This document shows positions 51,612-61,407 of a stretch of 64,000 nucleotides of DNA, piece by piece. Source of the stretch: Gillisia xinjiangensis (lineage in GTDB: Bacteria > Bacteroidota > Bacteroidia > Flavobacteriales > Flavobacteriaceae); assembly GCF_046298265.1 (NCBI RefSeq), contig NZ_JBKAHK010000003.1, positions 1 to 64,000 on the forward strand, written 5' to 3'. Under the pieces are notes generated by a model. It saw only the letters and a program-made list of their open reading frames with translations, did no database searches and was not told the DNA's origin. Position 1 is the first letter of the stretch. The number at the start of each line of letters is the position of its first letter. The position numbers were made by a program, and so were the translations under genes.

Positions 51612-52768
51612 TTTTTGGCTTTTGATTCCTGTAGGGAATATAAGGCAAAACTGCCCAACCAGTGACCACCTTCATAGCTATCTCCTACAAGATTTGGAAA
51701 GGAATGTTGCATATGTTGATCTGCCAGCTTTCTTAAATGAGAATAATCTTCCGGGTACTGATTTGCCAAACCATAAAAAACCCAGGCTCTGCTAAAATTT
51801 AATCCATCCAAATGCACCAATTTTCCATCTTTCCTATCTGAAACTTCACCGGGTATCAATGTGAAATCAGATTTTTTAAGCTGGGGCATAAAATTATCCA
51901 TCCACAGAGAAAATGCAGCTTTTGGTAAAATCTTTCTCATTAGATCTAATTCCTCTAAACAAGGGGAGAGAAAATCAAACCCACTTGGCTCCCAGGCCAT
52001 AGGGCATGCTTTATCCTTTAAATAAAAATCTCTGGCTCTTTCCTCTATCAGGCTCCTGAATTCTGCATTTTTTGTAGCAACTGCGTAATCGTAAGCAAAA
52101 CTTAAGGCAAAAGCGGTATTCGTGTGTTCCCCTACCCTTATTGGGTAATTCAGTTTAGGCAGGAATTCTGTTGTACGCTGCACGATTAAGTCTGCAAGTG
52201 GTTTTATATTTGCTGAAAGTTCTGCCCCCATATCGGTATCCCAGGCATAAAGTTCTTCTGAAAGTTTTAAAAGCCAGGCCCAGCCATAGGTTCGTTCATA
52301 ATCCTGGTTATGTTCTCCTTTAAAATAAGCGATTTCTGCCTGAATATTTTCTTTTGACAGGGAAGTTTCGAGTGCTTCCTTAATTTCTTTGGCGCGATCA
52401 AGTTTGGGGAAATGCTTTAATAATTTCACGAGGGACCAATGCGCATGTACAGAGGAATGCCAGTCGAAACATCCATAAAAGGCAGGATGAAGCTCTTTCG
52501 GAGATTTAAGATCTTTTTCTGAACCCAGGGTTTGTCCCAATTTATTTGGATATACGGTATTTACGCAGTCAAGCGGTAAGGCTGCAAGCTTATTTGCCTG
52601 TTCCAAATTCAGCTCTACGATCTCTTCATTGATAAGATCATCAAGAGAAATATCAGATTTTGTAATACTGTCGGCATTAATTTTACCTTTTTCTTCAGCT
52701 TTGTTACGGTCTTCACCTTTACAACCAATCAATAAAATCAGCAAGAGGACTATCAGGGATCTTTTCAT
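51608..52768 (-). CDS. DUF2891 family lipoprotein
   Basis: 386 residues. A lipoprotein signal (MKRSLIVLLLILLIGC, Cys16) is followed by a charged linker and an all-helical domain with ALPLDCVNTVYPNKLGQTL, HPAFYGCFDWHSSVHAHW and YGWAWLLKLSEELYAWD. The conserved His, Trp and Glu positions resemble an alpha/alpha-barrel. This matches the DUF2891 family as I recall it; no biochemical role is known to me. It is cotranscribed with the Nramp-like gene and pxpABC, so it may be a surface or periplasmic partner in the same pathway. Confidence 0.85.
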   Translation of the reverse strand: MKRSLIVLLLILLIGCKGEDRNKAEEKGKINADSITKSDISLDDLINEEIVELNLEQANKLAALPLDCVNTVYPNKLGQTLGSEKDLKSPKELHPAFYGCFDWHSSVHAHWSLVKLLKHFPKLDRAKEIKEALETSLSKENIQAEIAYFKGEHNQDYERTYGWAWLLKLSEELYAWDTDMGAELSANIKPLADLIVQRTTEFLPKLNYPIRVGEHTNTAFALSFAYDYAVATKNAEFRSLIEERARDFYLKDKACPMAWEPSGFDFLSPCLEELDLMRKILPKAAFSLWMDNFMPQLKKSDFTLIPGEVSDRKDGKLVHLDGLNFSRAWVFYGLANQYPEDYSHLRKLADQHMQHSFPNLVGDSYEGGHWLGSFALYSLQESKAKK

Positions 52769-52849
52769 TTTTGAAAAATATTTCGGAAATGGGATTAATT
52801 TTTCAAATGTATTAAAATCTAAGCTAAGCTATAGAAAAGTGTGAAATTT

Positions 52850-54388
52850 TTAACCCAGCCAGCCTTCACGGTCCAAACTCCTGTATTGAATGGCCTCACT
52901 TATATGTGCACCCTGAATATTCTCTGTCTCTTCAAGATCGGCGATGGTCCTTGCAACTTTTAAGATCCTGTCATAGGCTCTTGCCGAAAGATTTAATCGT
53001 TCCATGGCGGTTTTTAAAAGTTGCTTTGAAGATTCTTCGAGCTGACAAAAATCCCTGATCTGTTTAACACTCATCTGGGCATTATAATGCACTTTTTCAT
53101 TATCATCGAACCTAAGGGTTTGTACCTGCCTTGCTTTGGTAACCCGTTTTCTTATTTCGTGACTGGTTTCTCCGTTTCGTTCTTCACTCAGTTTCTCAAA
53201 AGGCACCGGAGTAACTTCAATATGAATATCGATCCTGTCCAGTAAAGGGCCGCTAATCCTGCTTAAATATCGCTGCATTTCTGCAGGAGAAGAAGTCATT
53301 GGAGATCCCGGGTCATTGAAAAAACCACTCGGACTTGGATTCATGCTTGCAACCAACATAAAACTGGAAGGATAGGTTACAGTAAATTTCGCTCTTGAAA
53401 TTGTAACTTCCCTATCTTCCAGGGGTTGTCGCAATACCTCCAAAACTCCGCGTTTAAATTCCGGCAATTCATCCAGAAACAGCACACCGTTATGTGAAAG
53501 GGATATTTCCCCGGGCTGCGGATATGCACCTCCGCCTACAAGGGCGACATCAGAAATTGTGTGATGAGGGCTTCGGAAAGGTCTTTGAGACATAAGACCT
53601 ACGTTTTCCTTAACTTTTCCCACTACACTATGAATTTTGGTGGTTTCCAGGGCTTCCCGAATGGTCATAGGTGGCAAAATACTGGGCAGGCGTTTGGCAA
53701 GCATGGTTTTCCCGGCTCCCGGAGGTCCAATTAAAATAATGTTATGCCCACCAGCAGCGGCGATCTCCATACATCGTTTAATAGATTCCTGACCTTTTAC
53801 ATCGGCGAAATCGTGCTCCAGGTGTTCCAAATCATTATAGAATTCTTCCCGAACATTGATCACAGTTCGTTCCAAGGGAACATTTTTGTCGAAAAACTGA
53901 ATAACTTCGGTGATATTACTTACTCCATAAACTTCAAGATCACTTACTATAGCGGCTTCCTTCACGTTTTGTTTGGGAAGAATAAAACCTTTAAAACCTT
54001 CCTCTTTTGCCTTTATGGCAATAGGCAGCGCTCCTTTTATGGGCTGAAGGCTTCCATCCAGGGAAAGTTCTCCCATAATAATATATTCTGCAATTGTGGA
54101 ATGATTAATTTGCCCGGAGGCGGCAAGAATCCCAAGGGCTAAGGTGAGATCGTAGGCCGAACCCTCTTTCCTGAGATCGGCAGGAGCCATGTTGATGGTG
54201 ATTTTTTTACCCGGAAAATTATAAGAGTTATTTTGAAGTGCAGCTGCAATGCGGTAGCTGCTTTCCTTTATTGCACTATCCGGCAATCCAACAAGGTAGA
54301 ATGCAATTCCTGGAACCACATTTACCTCTACAGTAATTGTGGTTGCTTCCACCCCAAAAACAGCACTTCCGTAAACTTTTACAAGCAT
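52850..54388 (-). CDS. comM: YifB/ComM-family Mg-chelatase-like AAA+ ATPase
   Basis: 512 residues. An N-terminal Lon-protease-like domain (TITVEVNVVPGIAFYLVGLPDSAIKES) is followed by the AAA+ core with Walker A IIGPPGAGKTMLAKRLPSILPP, Walker B VLFLDELPEF and a C-terminal lid. ComM is a hexameric branch-migration helicase that helps integrate DNA during natural transformation. In non-competent species the role is less clear. The gene stands alone; a 260-base gap with a terminator for the next gene lies behind its start. Confidence 0.95.
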   Translation of the reverse strand: MLVKVYGSAVFGVEATTITVEVNVVPGIAFYLVGLPDSAIKESSYRIAAALQNNSYNFPGKKITINMAPADLRKEGSAYDLTLALGILAASGQINHSTIAEYIIMGELSLDGSLQPIKGALPIAIKAKEEGFKGFILPKQNVKEAAIVSDLEVYGVSNITEVIQFFDKNVPLERTVINVREEFYNDLEHLEHDFADVKGQESIKRCMEIAAAGGHNIILIGPPGAGKTMLAKRLPSILPPMTIREALETTKIHSVVGKVKENVGLMSQRPFRSPHHTISDVALVGGGAYPQPGEISLSHNGVLFLDELPEFKRGVLEVLRQPLEDREVTISRAKFTVTYPSSFMLVASMNPSPSGFFNDPGSPMTSSPAEMQRYLSRISGPLLDRIDIHIEVTPVPFEKLSEERNGETSHEIRKRVTKARQVQTLRFDDNEKVHYNAQMSVKQIRDFCQLEESSKQLLKTAMERLNLSARAYDRILKVARTIADLEETENIQGAHISEAIQYRSLDREGWLG

Positions 54389-54564
54389 TTTAAATTTGAT
54401 TTACTTAAATGTAGTCAAATTTATGGAATGTATTGGTTATGAGTTTTATTCAGAATAATCTAAAAAATAACCAGCAGGAAAAAGGGATCATTCTCAAAAG
54501 TTGTGGAGGAATTAAAATTCCAAGCCCTTACAGGGCGTAATATCTCGTGTAATTCCCATTCAGA

Positions 54565-54632
54565 ATAAAACAAAAAACTTCTAAAAGCACTTAAATCTGA
54601 ATGAAATAAATGCCTTTAAAAGTTTTTTTAAT
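54565..54632 (-). terminator. Terminator of the GlcNAc-kinase-like gene
   Basis: Minus strand: AAAACTTTTAAAGGCA pairs imperfectly with TGCTTTTAGAAGTTTT, followed by T-rich sequence. It lies about 20 bases past the stop at 54650. The rest of the gap up to comM holds no gene and only a small GCCCTTACAGGGC hairpin. Confidence 0.65.
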
Positions 54633-54649
54633 ATTTATAAACCTTGGGA

Positions 54650-55507
54650 TTAACCCTTTAAAACGTTTTTTTGATAGTGCTCAATAAGTGCATCTATGGG
54701 CCTTCTAATGATATTTCCAATTTCAAGATGATATGGCTGGGCAACTGCCCTTATAATATCCTCGCTAAAATAAGCGATGGTTCCTATAAAGTGTATAGGC
54801 ACATTTTGTGCTTGTTTAAAACTTAACACCCGGGAATGGATAAACTCCTGAATCCCTTCGTGAACCAGTTTATAGAAATAACCATTTCTCTCATTGCTGA
54901 AAATAAATTCAGCAAAATTTGCGAGATAGGTATTTGGATTTTCCTTTTTATAAAGATTTCGCTTTATTTCATCGGAATCCAGATTGTATTCAGATTCGAA
55001 CTTTTTGGCTAAATCCGGCGGCATTCTTTTGTAATAATAATCGCGGAGGAGTCTTTTTCCGAAGTAATTTCCACTCGCTTCATCCATTAAGATATATCCA
55101 AGTGAATTTACTGCCATTTCAATATTTTCACCGTCAAAAAAGCAACTATTGGAGCCTGTACCTAAAATACAAACTATTCCGGGTTCTGTGGTGGCTGCAT
55201 AAGCGGCAGCAACCATATCTTCTTTTACCAATACCTCCGAAGCATTGGTGAAAAAATTTGCTATGATATCCTCAAGTAATTTCCTGGGGGTTTCTGTACC
55301 GCATCCGGCACCAAAAAAGTGAATTCGCTCTACTTTGCTTTTCACTTCCTGCAAGTCCGTGTTCTCCTCGATTCTTTGCTCCAGCATATTTTCCGGAAAC
55401 ACGGCAGGGTTCAATCCTTTGGTACGTGTTTTAAAAATTTGATCCCCTTTATTATTTAAAAGGATCCAGTCACATTTGGTAGAACCTCCATCAGCAATTA
55501 ATATCAT
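54650..55507 (-). CDS. N-acetylglucosamine-kinase-like ATPase (BadF/BadG family)
   Basis: Small sugar kinase of the ASKHA fold, 285 residues. The phosphate loop is LIADGGSTKCDWILLNNKG at the N-terminus, and GIVCILGTGSNSCFFDG and LMDEASGNYFGKRL follow. Homologues phosphorylate N-acetylglucosamine recovered from peptidoglycan or chitin, but substrate specificity is not readable here. It lies upstream of comM and downstream of gapA, each with its own terminator. Confidence 0.88.
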   Translation of the reverse strand: MILIADGGSTKCDWILLNNKGDQIFKTRTKGLNPAVFPENMLEQRIEENTDLQEVKSKVERIHFFGAGCGTETPRKLLEDIIANFFTNASEVLVKEDMVAAAYAATTEPGIVCILGTGSNSCFFDGENIEMAVNSLGYILMDEASGNYFGKRLLRDYYYKRMPPDLAKKFESEYNLDSDEIKRNLYKKENPNTYLANFAEFIFSNERNGYFYKLVHEGIQEFIHSRVLSFKQAQNVPIHFIGTIAYFSEDIIRAVAQPYHLEIGNIIRRPIDALIEHYQKNVLKG

Positions 55508-55523
55508 CTTAATTTCTTTAATT

Positions 55524-55581
55524 TATAAAAAAAGGCCGTTTTAATTGCAAGGTTTAAAATTGCTTTTAAAAACAGCCTTTG
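55524..55581 (-). terminator. Terminator of the pfkA-gapA operon
   Basis: Minus strand: AAAGGCTGTTTTTAA pairs with TTAAAACGGCCTTT and then seven T. It lies about 25 bases past the gapA stop. Confidence 0.85.
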
Positions 55582-55603
55582 AAATTTATTTCTTTAAAAA
55601 AGT

Positions 55604-56602
55604 TTAAACAGTTGCAACATGTGCAGCTAATTCAATCAATTTTGCAGAATATCCGTATTCATTATCATACCAGGCCACCAGTTTAAAGAAATTGTCATTT
55701 AAAGCGATCCCGGCTCCAGCATCAAAATTACATGTATATGCATTGGAAACGAAATCCTGGGAAACAACACTTTCCTCTGTATAAGAAATAACTCCTTTGT
55801 ATTCTCCTTCAGAAGCTTTTTTAAATGCAGCTTTAAGTTGATCGTAAGTAACAGATTTCTCTGTACGTACCGTTAAATCTACTACAGAAACATCTGCGGT
55901 AGGAACTCTAAATGCCATACCGGTTAGTTTTCCGTTTAATTCCGGAATAACTTTCCCTACAGCAACAGCTGCTCCTGTTGAGGATGGTATAATGTTAACC
56001 AAAGCACTTCTTCCGCCTCTCCAGTCTTTTTTTGAAGGACCATCTACAGTTAACTGAGTTGCGGTAGTGGCGTGAATTGTTGTCATTAAACCTTCAATAA
56101 TTCCGAAGTTATCATTAACAACTTTAGCTAATGGCGCTAAACAGTTGGTGGTACAAGAAGCGTTGGATACGATGGTTTGTTCCGGTTTCACATCTTTATG
56201 GTTAACTCCCATAACAAACATTGGGATATCTTTAGATGGAGCGGAAACTACCACTTTCTTAGCTCCGGCAGTAATATGTTTTTGAGCACCAGGCATATCG
56301 GTAAATATTCCGGTACAATCTAAAACGATCTCTGCATTTACCGCATCCCATTTAAGGTCTTCCGGATTACGCTCTGCAGTTACTCTAACTGTTTTATCAT
56401 TTACAACAAGATTTCCATCCTTCACCTCAACAGTTCCTTTGAATTTCCCGTGAACTGAATCATATTTTAAAAGATAGGCTAAATGTTCTACGTCCAGCAA
56501 ATCATTTACCCCAACTACTTCAACATCTTTGTTTTCCATAGCAATTCTGAATGCTATTCTTCCGATACGGCCAAAACCGTTAATTCCAATTTTTGTGCTC
56601 AT
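55604..56602 (-). CDS. gapA: Glyceraldehyde-3-phosphate dehydrogenase
   Basis: Glycolytic NAD-dependent dehydrogenase, 332 residues. Rossmann start KIGINGFGRIGRIAFR, catalytic Cys150 in SNASCTTNCLAPLAKV, and the C-terminal WYDNEYGYSAKLIEL are all present. Its start is 20 bases after the pfkA stop, so the two glycolytic genes form an operon that ends in a strong terminator. Confidence 0.99.
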   Translation of the reverse strand: MSTKIGINGFGRIGRIAFRIAMENKDVEVVGVNDLLDVEHLAYLLKYDSVHGKFKGTVEVKDGNLVVNDKTVRVTAERNPEDLKWDAVNAEIVLDCTGIFTDMPGAQKHITAGAKKVVVSAPSKDIPMFVMGVNHKDVKPEQTIVSNASCTTNCLAPLAKVVNDNFGIIEGLMTTIHATTATQLTVDGPSKKDWRGGRSALVNIIPSSTGAAVAVGKVIPELNGKLTGMAFRVPTADVSVVDLTVRTEKSVTYDQLKAAFKKASEGEYKGVISYTEESVVSQDFVSNAYTCNFDAGAGIALNDNFFKLVAWYDNEYGYSAKLIELAAHVATV

Positions 56603-56622
56603 AATTTTTGTATTTAAAGTTT

Positions 56623-57609
56623 TTAAACCGAAGTGATGTCTGCCACCCTCCGCAAATTTTTATCAAACTTCGCCTCCCCTTTGATCGCAATTTCCAATGG
56701 AACCGACACCACCTGTTGATGATGTATGCCTACCATGATATTGCGTTCTCCGCGAAGCAAAGCATCTACTGCCCCAACTCCCAATTTACTGGCAAGGACC
56801 CTGTCATAACAACTGGGGGAACCTCCTCTTTGAATATGCCCAAGTACAGAAACCCTGATTTCATAATCGCCCAGGTTTTCTTCGATGATCTCGGCAAGTT
56901 CAAAAATGTTTTTTCCGCTTTTATCGCCTTCAGCCACAACGATAATACTGGATGTTTTACCGGATTTGCGGCTCCTTTTAAGGGATTCCAGCAGGCGGTC
57001 TACACCCATATTTTCTTCCGGGATCAAAATCTCTTCAGCACCAGCACCTATACCGCTGTTTAAGGCGATATCTCCGGCATCCCTTCCCATTACTTCAACA
57101 AGAAATAACCTGTTGTGAGAACTGGCTGTGTCCCTTATTTTATCGATCGCTTCCACCACCGTATTCAATGCGGTATCATATCCTATAGTGAAATCTGTTC
57201 CGCTAATGTCATTATCTATAGTTGCAGGGATCCCTATTACCGGAAAGTCAAACTCATTCTCAAAAATTAAGCCTCCTGTAAAAGTACCATCTCCTCCAAT
57301 TACAACCAAGGCATCGATATCCGCATTTTTGAGATTGACATATGCTTTTTCACGTCCTTCCTTGGTCATGAATTCTTTGGATCGAGCCGATTTAAGAAAT
57401 GTTCCTCCTCTGCTAATAACGTTTCTAACAGAGCGGGCGTTCAATTCTTCAAAGTCATTTTCTATCAAACCCTGATACCCACGGTAAATTCCTACACATT
57501 CTATATTCTGAAATGTACAACACCTAACTACTGCTCTTATAGCAGCATTCATTCCCGGGGCATCTCCTCCTGAGGTTAAAACCCCTATTCTTTTTATTTC
57601 TGATTGCAT
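56623..57609 (-). CDS. pfkA: ATP-dependent 6-phosphofructokinase
   Basis: Commits fructose-6-phosphate to glycolysis. The 328 residues show GVLTSGGDAPGMNAAIRAVVR (ATP site), VIGGDGTFTGG and the catalytic loop PATIDNDISGTDFTIGYDTA, typical of the bacterial ATP-dependent, allosterically controlled type. It is first in the operon with gapA. Confidence 0.98.
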   Translation of the reverse strand: MQSEIKRIGVLTSGGDAPGMNAAIRAVVRCCTFQNIECVGIYRGYQGLIENDFEELNARSVRNVISRGGTFLKSARSKEFMTKEGREKAYVNLKNADIDALVVIGGDGTFTGGLIFENEFDFPVIGIPATIDNDISGTDFTIGYDTALNTVVEAIDKIRDTASSHNRLFLVEVMGRDAGDIALNSGIGAGAEEILIPEENMGVDRLLESLKRSRKSGKTSSIIVVAEGDKSGKNIFELAEIIEENLGDYEIRVSVLGHIQRGGSPSCYDRVLASKLGVGAVDALLRGERNIMVGIHHQQVVSVPLEIAIKGEAKFDKNLRRVADITSV

Positions 57610-57683
57610 TACTGTAAAAATATTTGATTTTAAGCTTAAAACCTAATTTGAGTTCACACTCAAACGTTTTCGGTTGATAACTC

Positions 57684-57715
57684 ATAAAAAACGCCCTGTT
57701 TAAGAGGCGTTTATT
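57684..57715 (-). terminator. Terminator of the alpha-glucan operon
   Basis: Minus strand: AAACGCCTCTTAAACAGGGCGTTTTTT forms an AACGCC/GGCGTT stem with a T run, about 80 bases past the last gene of the glycoside hydrolase operon. Confidence 0.8.
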
Positions 57716-57794
57716 TAATTATTTACAATTTGAATTCCGTATTTATTGAAATTCGCACCTGAATAATTTAAAATTCATGATTTTTCTGTAAAAA

Positions 57795-59471
57795 TTACTT
57801 TTTCTCCAGCAAAACGATTTCAAATTTTGAAGCTATTAAAACCTTTCCGTCTATTACTTCCGCTGAAATACCGGAATATGCGTCGTGAACCATTTCTCCG
57901 TTTTCAAAAGTTTGTGACACTTCTATAACTTTTTCTCCTTTTGAGACGCCAATCCCTATAATGACCGTATCCGAATAATCATCTTTTTCAAAACTTCTTT
58001 TAAAATAATAAGGCTGTTCACTAATCATTTGATGGGTTCCTGCTCCAACGGCAGGGTGATCCCTTCTAAACTGACCCAGTTTTTGCCAATGGCTTAAAAC
58101 TTCTTTTGTAGAGGCACTGAAATCTATTTGCTCCCAGTTCATAAAGGATCTCAAAGTAGCATCGCCTACTGTTCCTTCAATTATTAAAGAACGGGCAGAT
58201 TCATCTCCATAATACACCTGCGAAGTCCCAGGATTTAGCAAAAGTATGGTTGCGGTTTCCATTGGCTTTTCACGCTCCTTATCAAAGGGTTGTCCGTCAT
58301 CATGAGAGGTTAGGTAATTTACAGAACCATATCCGTCAAGATCTGTGCTCAATATTTTATCATACTTTTTAAACAAGGTTTCATGGTCGAGTTCCCCAGC
58401 GTCATACTTTAATTCAAAATTTATAAGACTCGTGAAAGCAGCATCAAAATAATTGACTTTTTTATCTCCAAAATCAAAATCCTTAGCGTTGCTAATCCCG
58501 TAGTTATACACTTCCCCCACCAAATAAAAGTCATTATCGTCCAACACCTTTTCAGGGTTATTCTTTTTAAATTCAGCAAAAGCATAATCGGCTATTTCTT
58601 TAAATTCCTGCCATACATAAGCTTCTGTGTGTTTTACCGTATCTACCCTGTAACCGTCTATTCCGAATTCGGTAATATAATCGGTTAACCATTTCATTAT
58701 GTAGAACCTTGGCGCCCGCGGATGGCCGGTATGCTCAAAAAATTCGTCCAGCTCTGCAATTTCCTGTTCATATCTTCCCTCTGCTTTCCACTTTTCCACG
58801 AGTTGTGGAGGCAATTCTACCGCCTCATTACTTTCAGTTCTTATGTCTGGTAAATTTTCTACAAGTGTACAGGTCACGGTAGTTTCGTAATCCTGATAGG
58901 TACAAGGAGTATCGTTACGCACCCACTCATCCGGCCAAACAGGATCCTTCTCAGTCACTGGTCCTGTATGATTGATCACTGCATCCAATAAGATCCTTAT
59001 GCCATTTTTATGTGCAGCATTAACCAGTTCTTTCAAATCCTCTTTTGTTCCAAAATTGGGATCGATCGCTGTCCAGTCTTTGGTCCAGTATCCGTGATAT
59101 CCATAGGTATTCCCGGTTCCTTCATTTGTGGCATCATGAATTTGCTCCACAACCGGTGTCATCCAAATGGCATTGATCCCCAAATTTGTAAAATAACCTT
59201 CATTGATTTTTTGGGTGATTCCTTTTAAATCGCCTCCTTCAAACCCACGCAGTTCCCCGGTTTCCATGGTCCTGTCAAAATTAACATCGTTTGAAGGATC
59301 CGCATTGTTAAACCTGTCTGTAAGTAAAAAATAAATATTGGCTGCTTCCCAAAAGAATGGGGATTTGTTTTGAGATGTGGAAACATCGGCGACCTGATCT
59401 TTATCTTTTTTTGCTCCGGGATTGCAACTTAGTGCAATTGATAAAAAGCTTAATGCTATTATTTTTTTCAT
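57795..59471 (-). CDS. GH13 alpha-amylase-family lipoprotein (1)
   Basis: 558 residues with a lipoprotein signal (MKKIIALSFLSIALSC) and a GH13 barrel. Conserved regions: region I DAVINHTGP, region II GIDGYRVDTVKH with the nucleophile Asp, region III YLVGEVYN with the acid/base Glu, and region IV NYLTSHDD. The lipid anchor implies a location in the outer membrane or periplasm. It probably hydrolyses starch or maltodextrins; cyclomaltodextrinase or amylase specificity cannot be told. It is last in the operon. Confidence 0.93.
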   Translation of the reverse strand: MKKIIALSFLSIALSCNPGAKKDKDQVADVSTSQNKSPFFWEAANIYFLLTDRFNNADPSNDVNFDRTMETGELRGFEGGDLKGITQKINEGYFTNLGINAIWMTPVVEQIHDATNEGTGNTYGYHGYWTKDWTAIDPNFGTKEDLKELVNAAHKNGIRILLDAVINHTGPVTEKDPVWPDEWVRNDTPCTYQDYETTVTCTLVENLPDIRTESNEAVELPPQLVEKWKAEGRYEQEIAELDEFFEHTGHPRAPRFYIMKWLTDYITEFGIDGYRVDTVKHTEAYVWQEFKEIADYAFAEFKKNNPEKVLDDNDFYLVGEVYNYGISNAKDFDFGDKKVNYFDAAFTSLINFELKYDAGELDHETLFKKYDKILSTDLDGYGSVNYLTSHDDGQPFDKEREKPMETATILLLNPGTSQVYYGDESARSLIIEGTVGDATLRSFMNWEQIDFSASTKEVLSHWQKLGQFRRDHPAVGAGTHQMISEQPYYFKRSFEKDDYSDTVIIGIGVSKGEKVIEVSQTFENGEMVHDAYSGISAEVIDGKVLIASKFEIVLLEKK

Positions 59472-59479
59472 ATATGGAT

Positions 59480-61360
59480 TTAGTTTAACTTTAAAATGAA
59501 TGATTCTAATGGGCCCAATTTAATTTGAATGCTTCCAAGATTATTTTCAACTTTAATTTCTGTTTTGTAGGTGCCATAAAGCATATCTGTCAGGGAATAA
59601 AATCCATCATCTAAATTCCAGGATTTGATGATCTCTTCCGGGATCTTCAAATTAAATTCATAGGATTTTCCAGCATCAAAATTTGAAATGATTATCAGTT
59701 TTTCATCTTCGCTCCAACGTGCGAAAGACAATACTTTGCTATTATAATTTTCGGTATTTTCCCTGTTGTAGGTATGGATATCCTTATAATTCCCAACAAG
59801 TGCGGTACTGTTTATAGTGAAATTCAGTAGTCTTTTGTAGAAATCGCGAAGGGACTTTTCCGCTTCTGTAGATTGTCCGCCGTCAAATTTCTTTTCGTTC
59901 ACCCAACGCTGATAGGTGGGCACTCCAATATAATCAAAAATAGAGGTACGGGATGGCTTTCCATACCCGGCATCTACGGCTCCGGGTTCTCCCAATTCCT
60001 GTCCAAAATAAACCAGGGTTGGGGAAGAACTTATAGTGGCTGAAACTACCATAGCCGGTTTCCCTTTTTCTGCACTTCCGGCAAATTCCGGACTTGCAAT
60101 GCGTTGCTCGTCATGATTTTCCAGAAAATGCAGCATATGCTGCTCAATATCTTTTAGATCTTCCTGAATTGCTGGTATATGATCTGTTTTCCCGTAGCCC
60201 TGCATGATATTTTTAATGGTATCGTATAACTGGACTTTGTCATACAGGTAATCCATTTTTCCTTTTCTGATGTAATCCCGGTATAAATGAGGCTGATAAA
60301 CTTCCGCTAACAAAAAAGCTTCCTGATTTTTTGTTTTTATAGCCGAATTCATATAACTCCAAAACTCCACTGGAACCATTTCTGCCATATCAAACCGGAA
60401 TCCGTCCACCCCTTTATCGACCCAATACAAAACGATATCCTTGAATTTCACCCAGGAATCGGGAACAGTTTTACCTTTCCAAAATTCGAAATGGGCTTTA
60501 TAATCTTTGTTTTCAAAACCTGCGGGCAGTTCGTCAAAATCATAATTTCCATCGGGATCTACTCCGTAATTGATCTTTACCGTTTCATACCAGTCGTTCA
60601 TATCCGGCTGGGCTAAACGGGATCCGTTCCCGGTCCATTTTGCAGGGTTTTCATCAAATTTCCCATCGGCCAACGGATGGTTTTCACCACCCAGGGGTTG
60701 GTATCCATCTTTCCATTGCGGAACCTGAAATGCTTCTCCCGGATTATAATAAAAATTATTATTTACGGTATAGGTAAGCATTTTATCATCTTCGGCACCA
60801 AAATCTGTAACGCCATCAGGGTTTGTTAGTCCCTCATAATTTCGGGCGACGTGATTTGGAACGATATCGATAAGCACTTTTAGTCCTGCCTCGTGAGTCC
60901 GGGCTATGAGAGCTTCAAATTCCTCTAAACGTTTTTCGGGATTTTCAGCCAGATCCGGGTTCACATTATAGTAATCCTTAACCGCATAAGGCGAACCGGC
61001 ACGGCCTTTCACCACATCTGGATCGTCAAGAGAAATGCCATATTCGGTATAATCTGTAATGGTAGCATGTTGTGGAACTCCGGTGTACCAAATATAGGTA
61101 ACTCCCAGATCTTTAATTTCCTGCAGGGCTTTGTTTGTGAAATCCTTAAACTTTCCAACACCATTTTCTTCAATGCTGCCCCAGGGCTTATTCGTGGAAT
61201 TGGTATTCCCGAATAAACGTGTGAATACCTGGTAGACGACTTCTTTTTTCTTTGCTTCAGATGCAGCCATAGGTTGTTTTTCTATAGGTTTAGCTTCGTC
61301 TTTACAAGCGATTAAAAGTGAAATTGCCAGGAATAAAAGCCCATATTTAATTCGGTTCAT
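59480..61360 (-). CDS. GH13 alpha-amylase-family lipoprotein (2)
   Basis: 626 residues. The lipobox LLIAC is followed at once by KDEAK, a charged tract like the surface-export signal described for Bacteroidota lipoproteins. GH13 regions: VLIDIVPNHVA, GVDGFRFDMAEM (nucleophile), FLLAEVYQP (acid/base) and HFLENHDEQR. A long loop between the first two regions suggests a distinct subfamily from its neighbour. A C-terminal beta-domain closes the protein. It is nine bases from the next gene in the operon. Confidence 0.93.
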   Translation of the reverse strand: MNRIKYGLLFLAISLLIACKDEAKPIEKQPMAASEAKKKEVVYQVFTRLFGNTNSTNKPWGSIEENGVGKFKDFTNKALQEIKDLGVTYIWYTGVPQHATITDYTEYGISLDDPDVVKGRAGSPYAVKDYYNVNPDLAENPEKRLEEFEALIARTHEAGLKVLIDIVPNHVARNYEGLTNPDGVTDFGAEDDKMLTYTVNNNFYYNPGEAFQVPQWKDGYQPLGGENHPLADGKFDENPAKWTGNGSRLAQPDMNDWYETVKINYGVDPDGNYDFDELPAGFENKDYKAHFEFWKGKTVPDSWVKFKDIVLYWVDKGVDGFRFDMAEMVPVEFWSYMNSAIKTKNQEAFLLAEVYQPHLYRDYIRKGKMDYLYDKVQLYDTIKNIMQGYGKTDHIPAIQEDLKDIEQHMLHFLENHDEQRIASPEFAGSAEKGKPAMVVSATISSSPTLVYFGQELGEPGAVDAGYGKPSRTSIFDYIGVPTYQRWVNEKKFDGGQSTEAEKSLRDFYKRLLNFTINSTALVGNYKDIHTYNRENTENYNSKVLSFARWSEDEKLIIISNFDAGKSYEFNLKIPEEIIKSWNLDDGFYSLTDMLYGTYKTEIKVENNLGSIQIKLGPLESFILKLN

Positions 61361-61407
61361 AAATATAAAATTTTAGATTTATTTTTATTCTTCAGAGAAG
61401 ATTTCAG

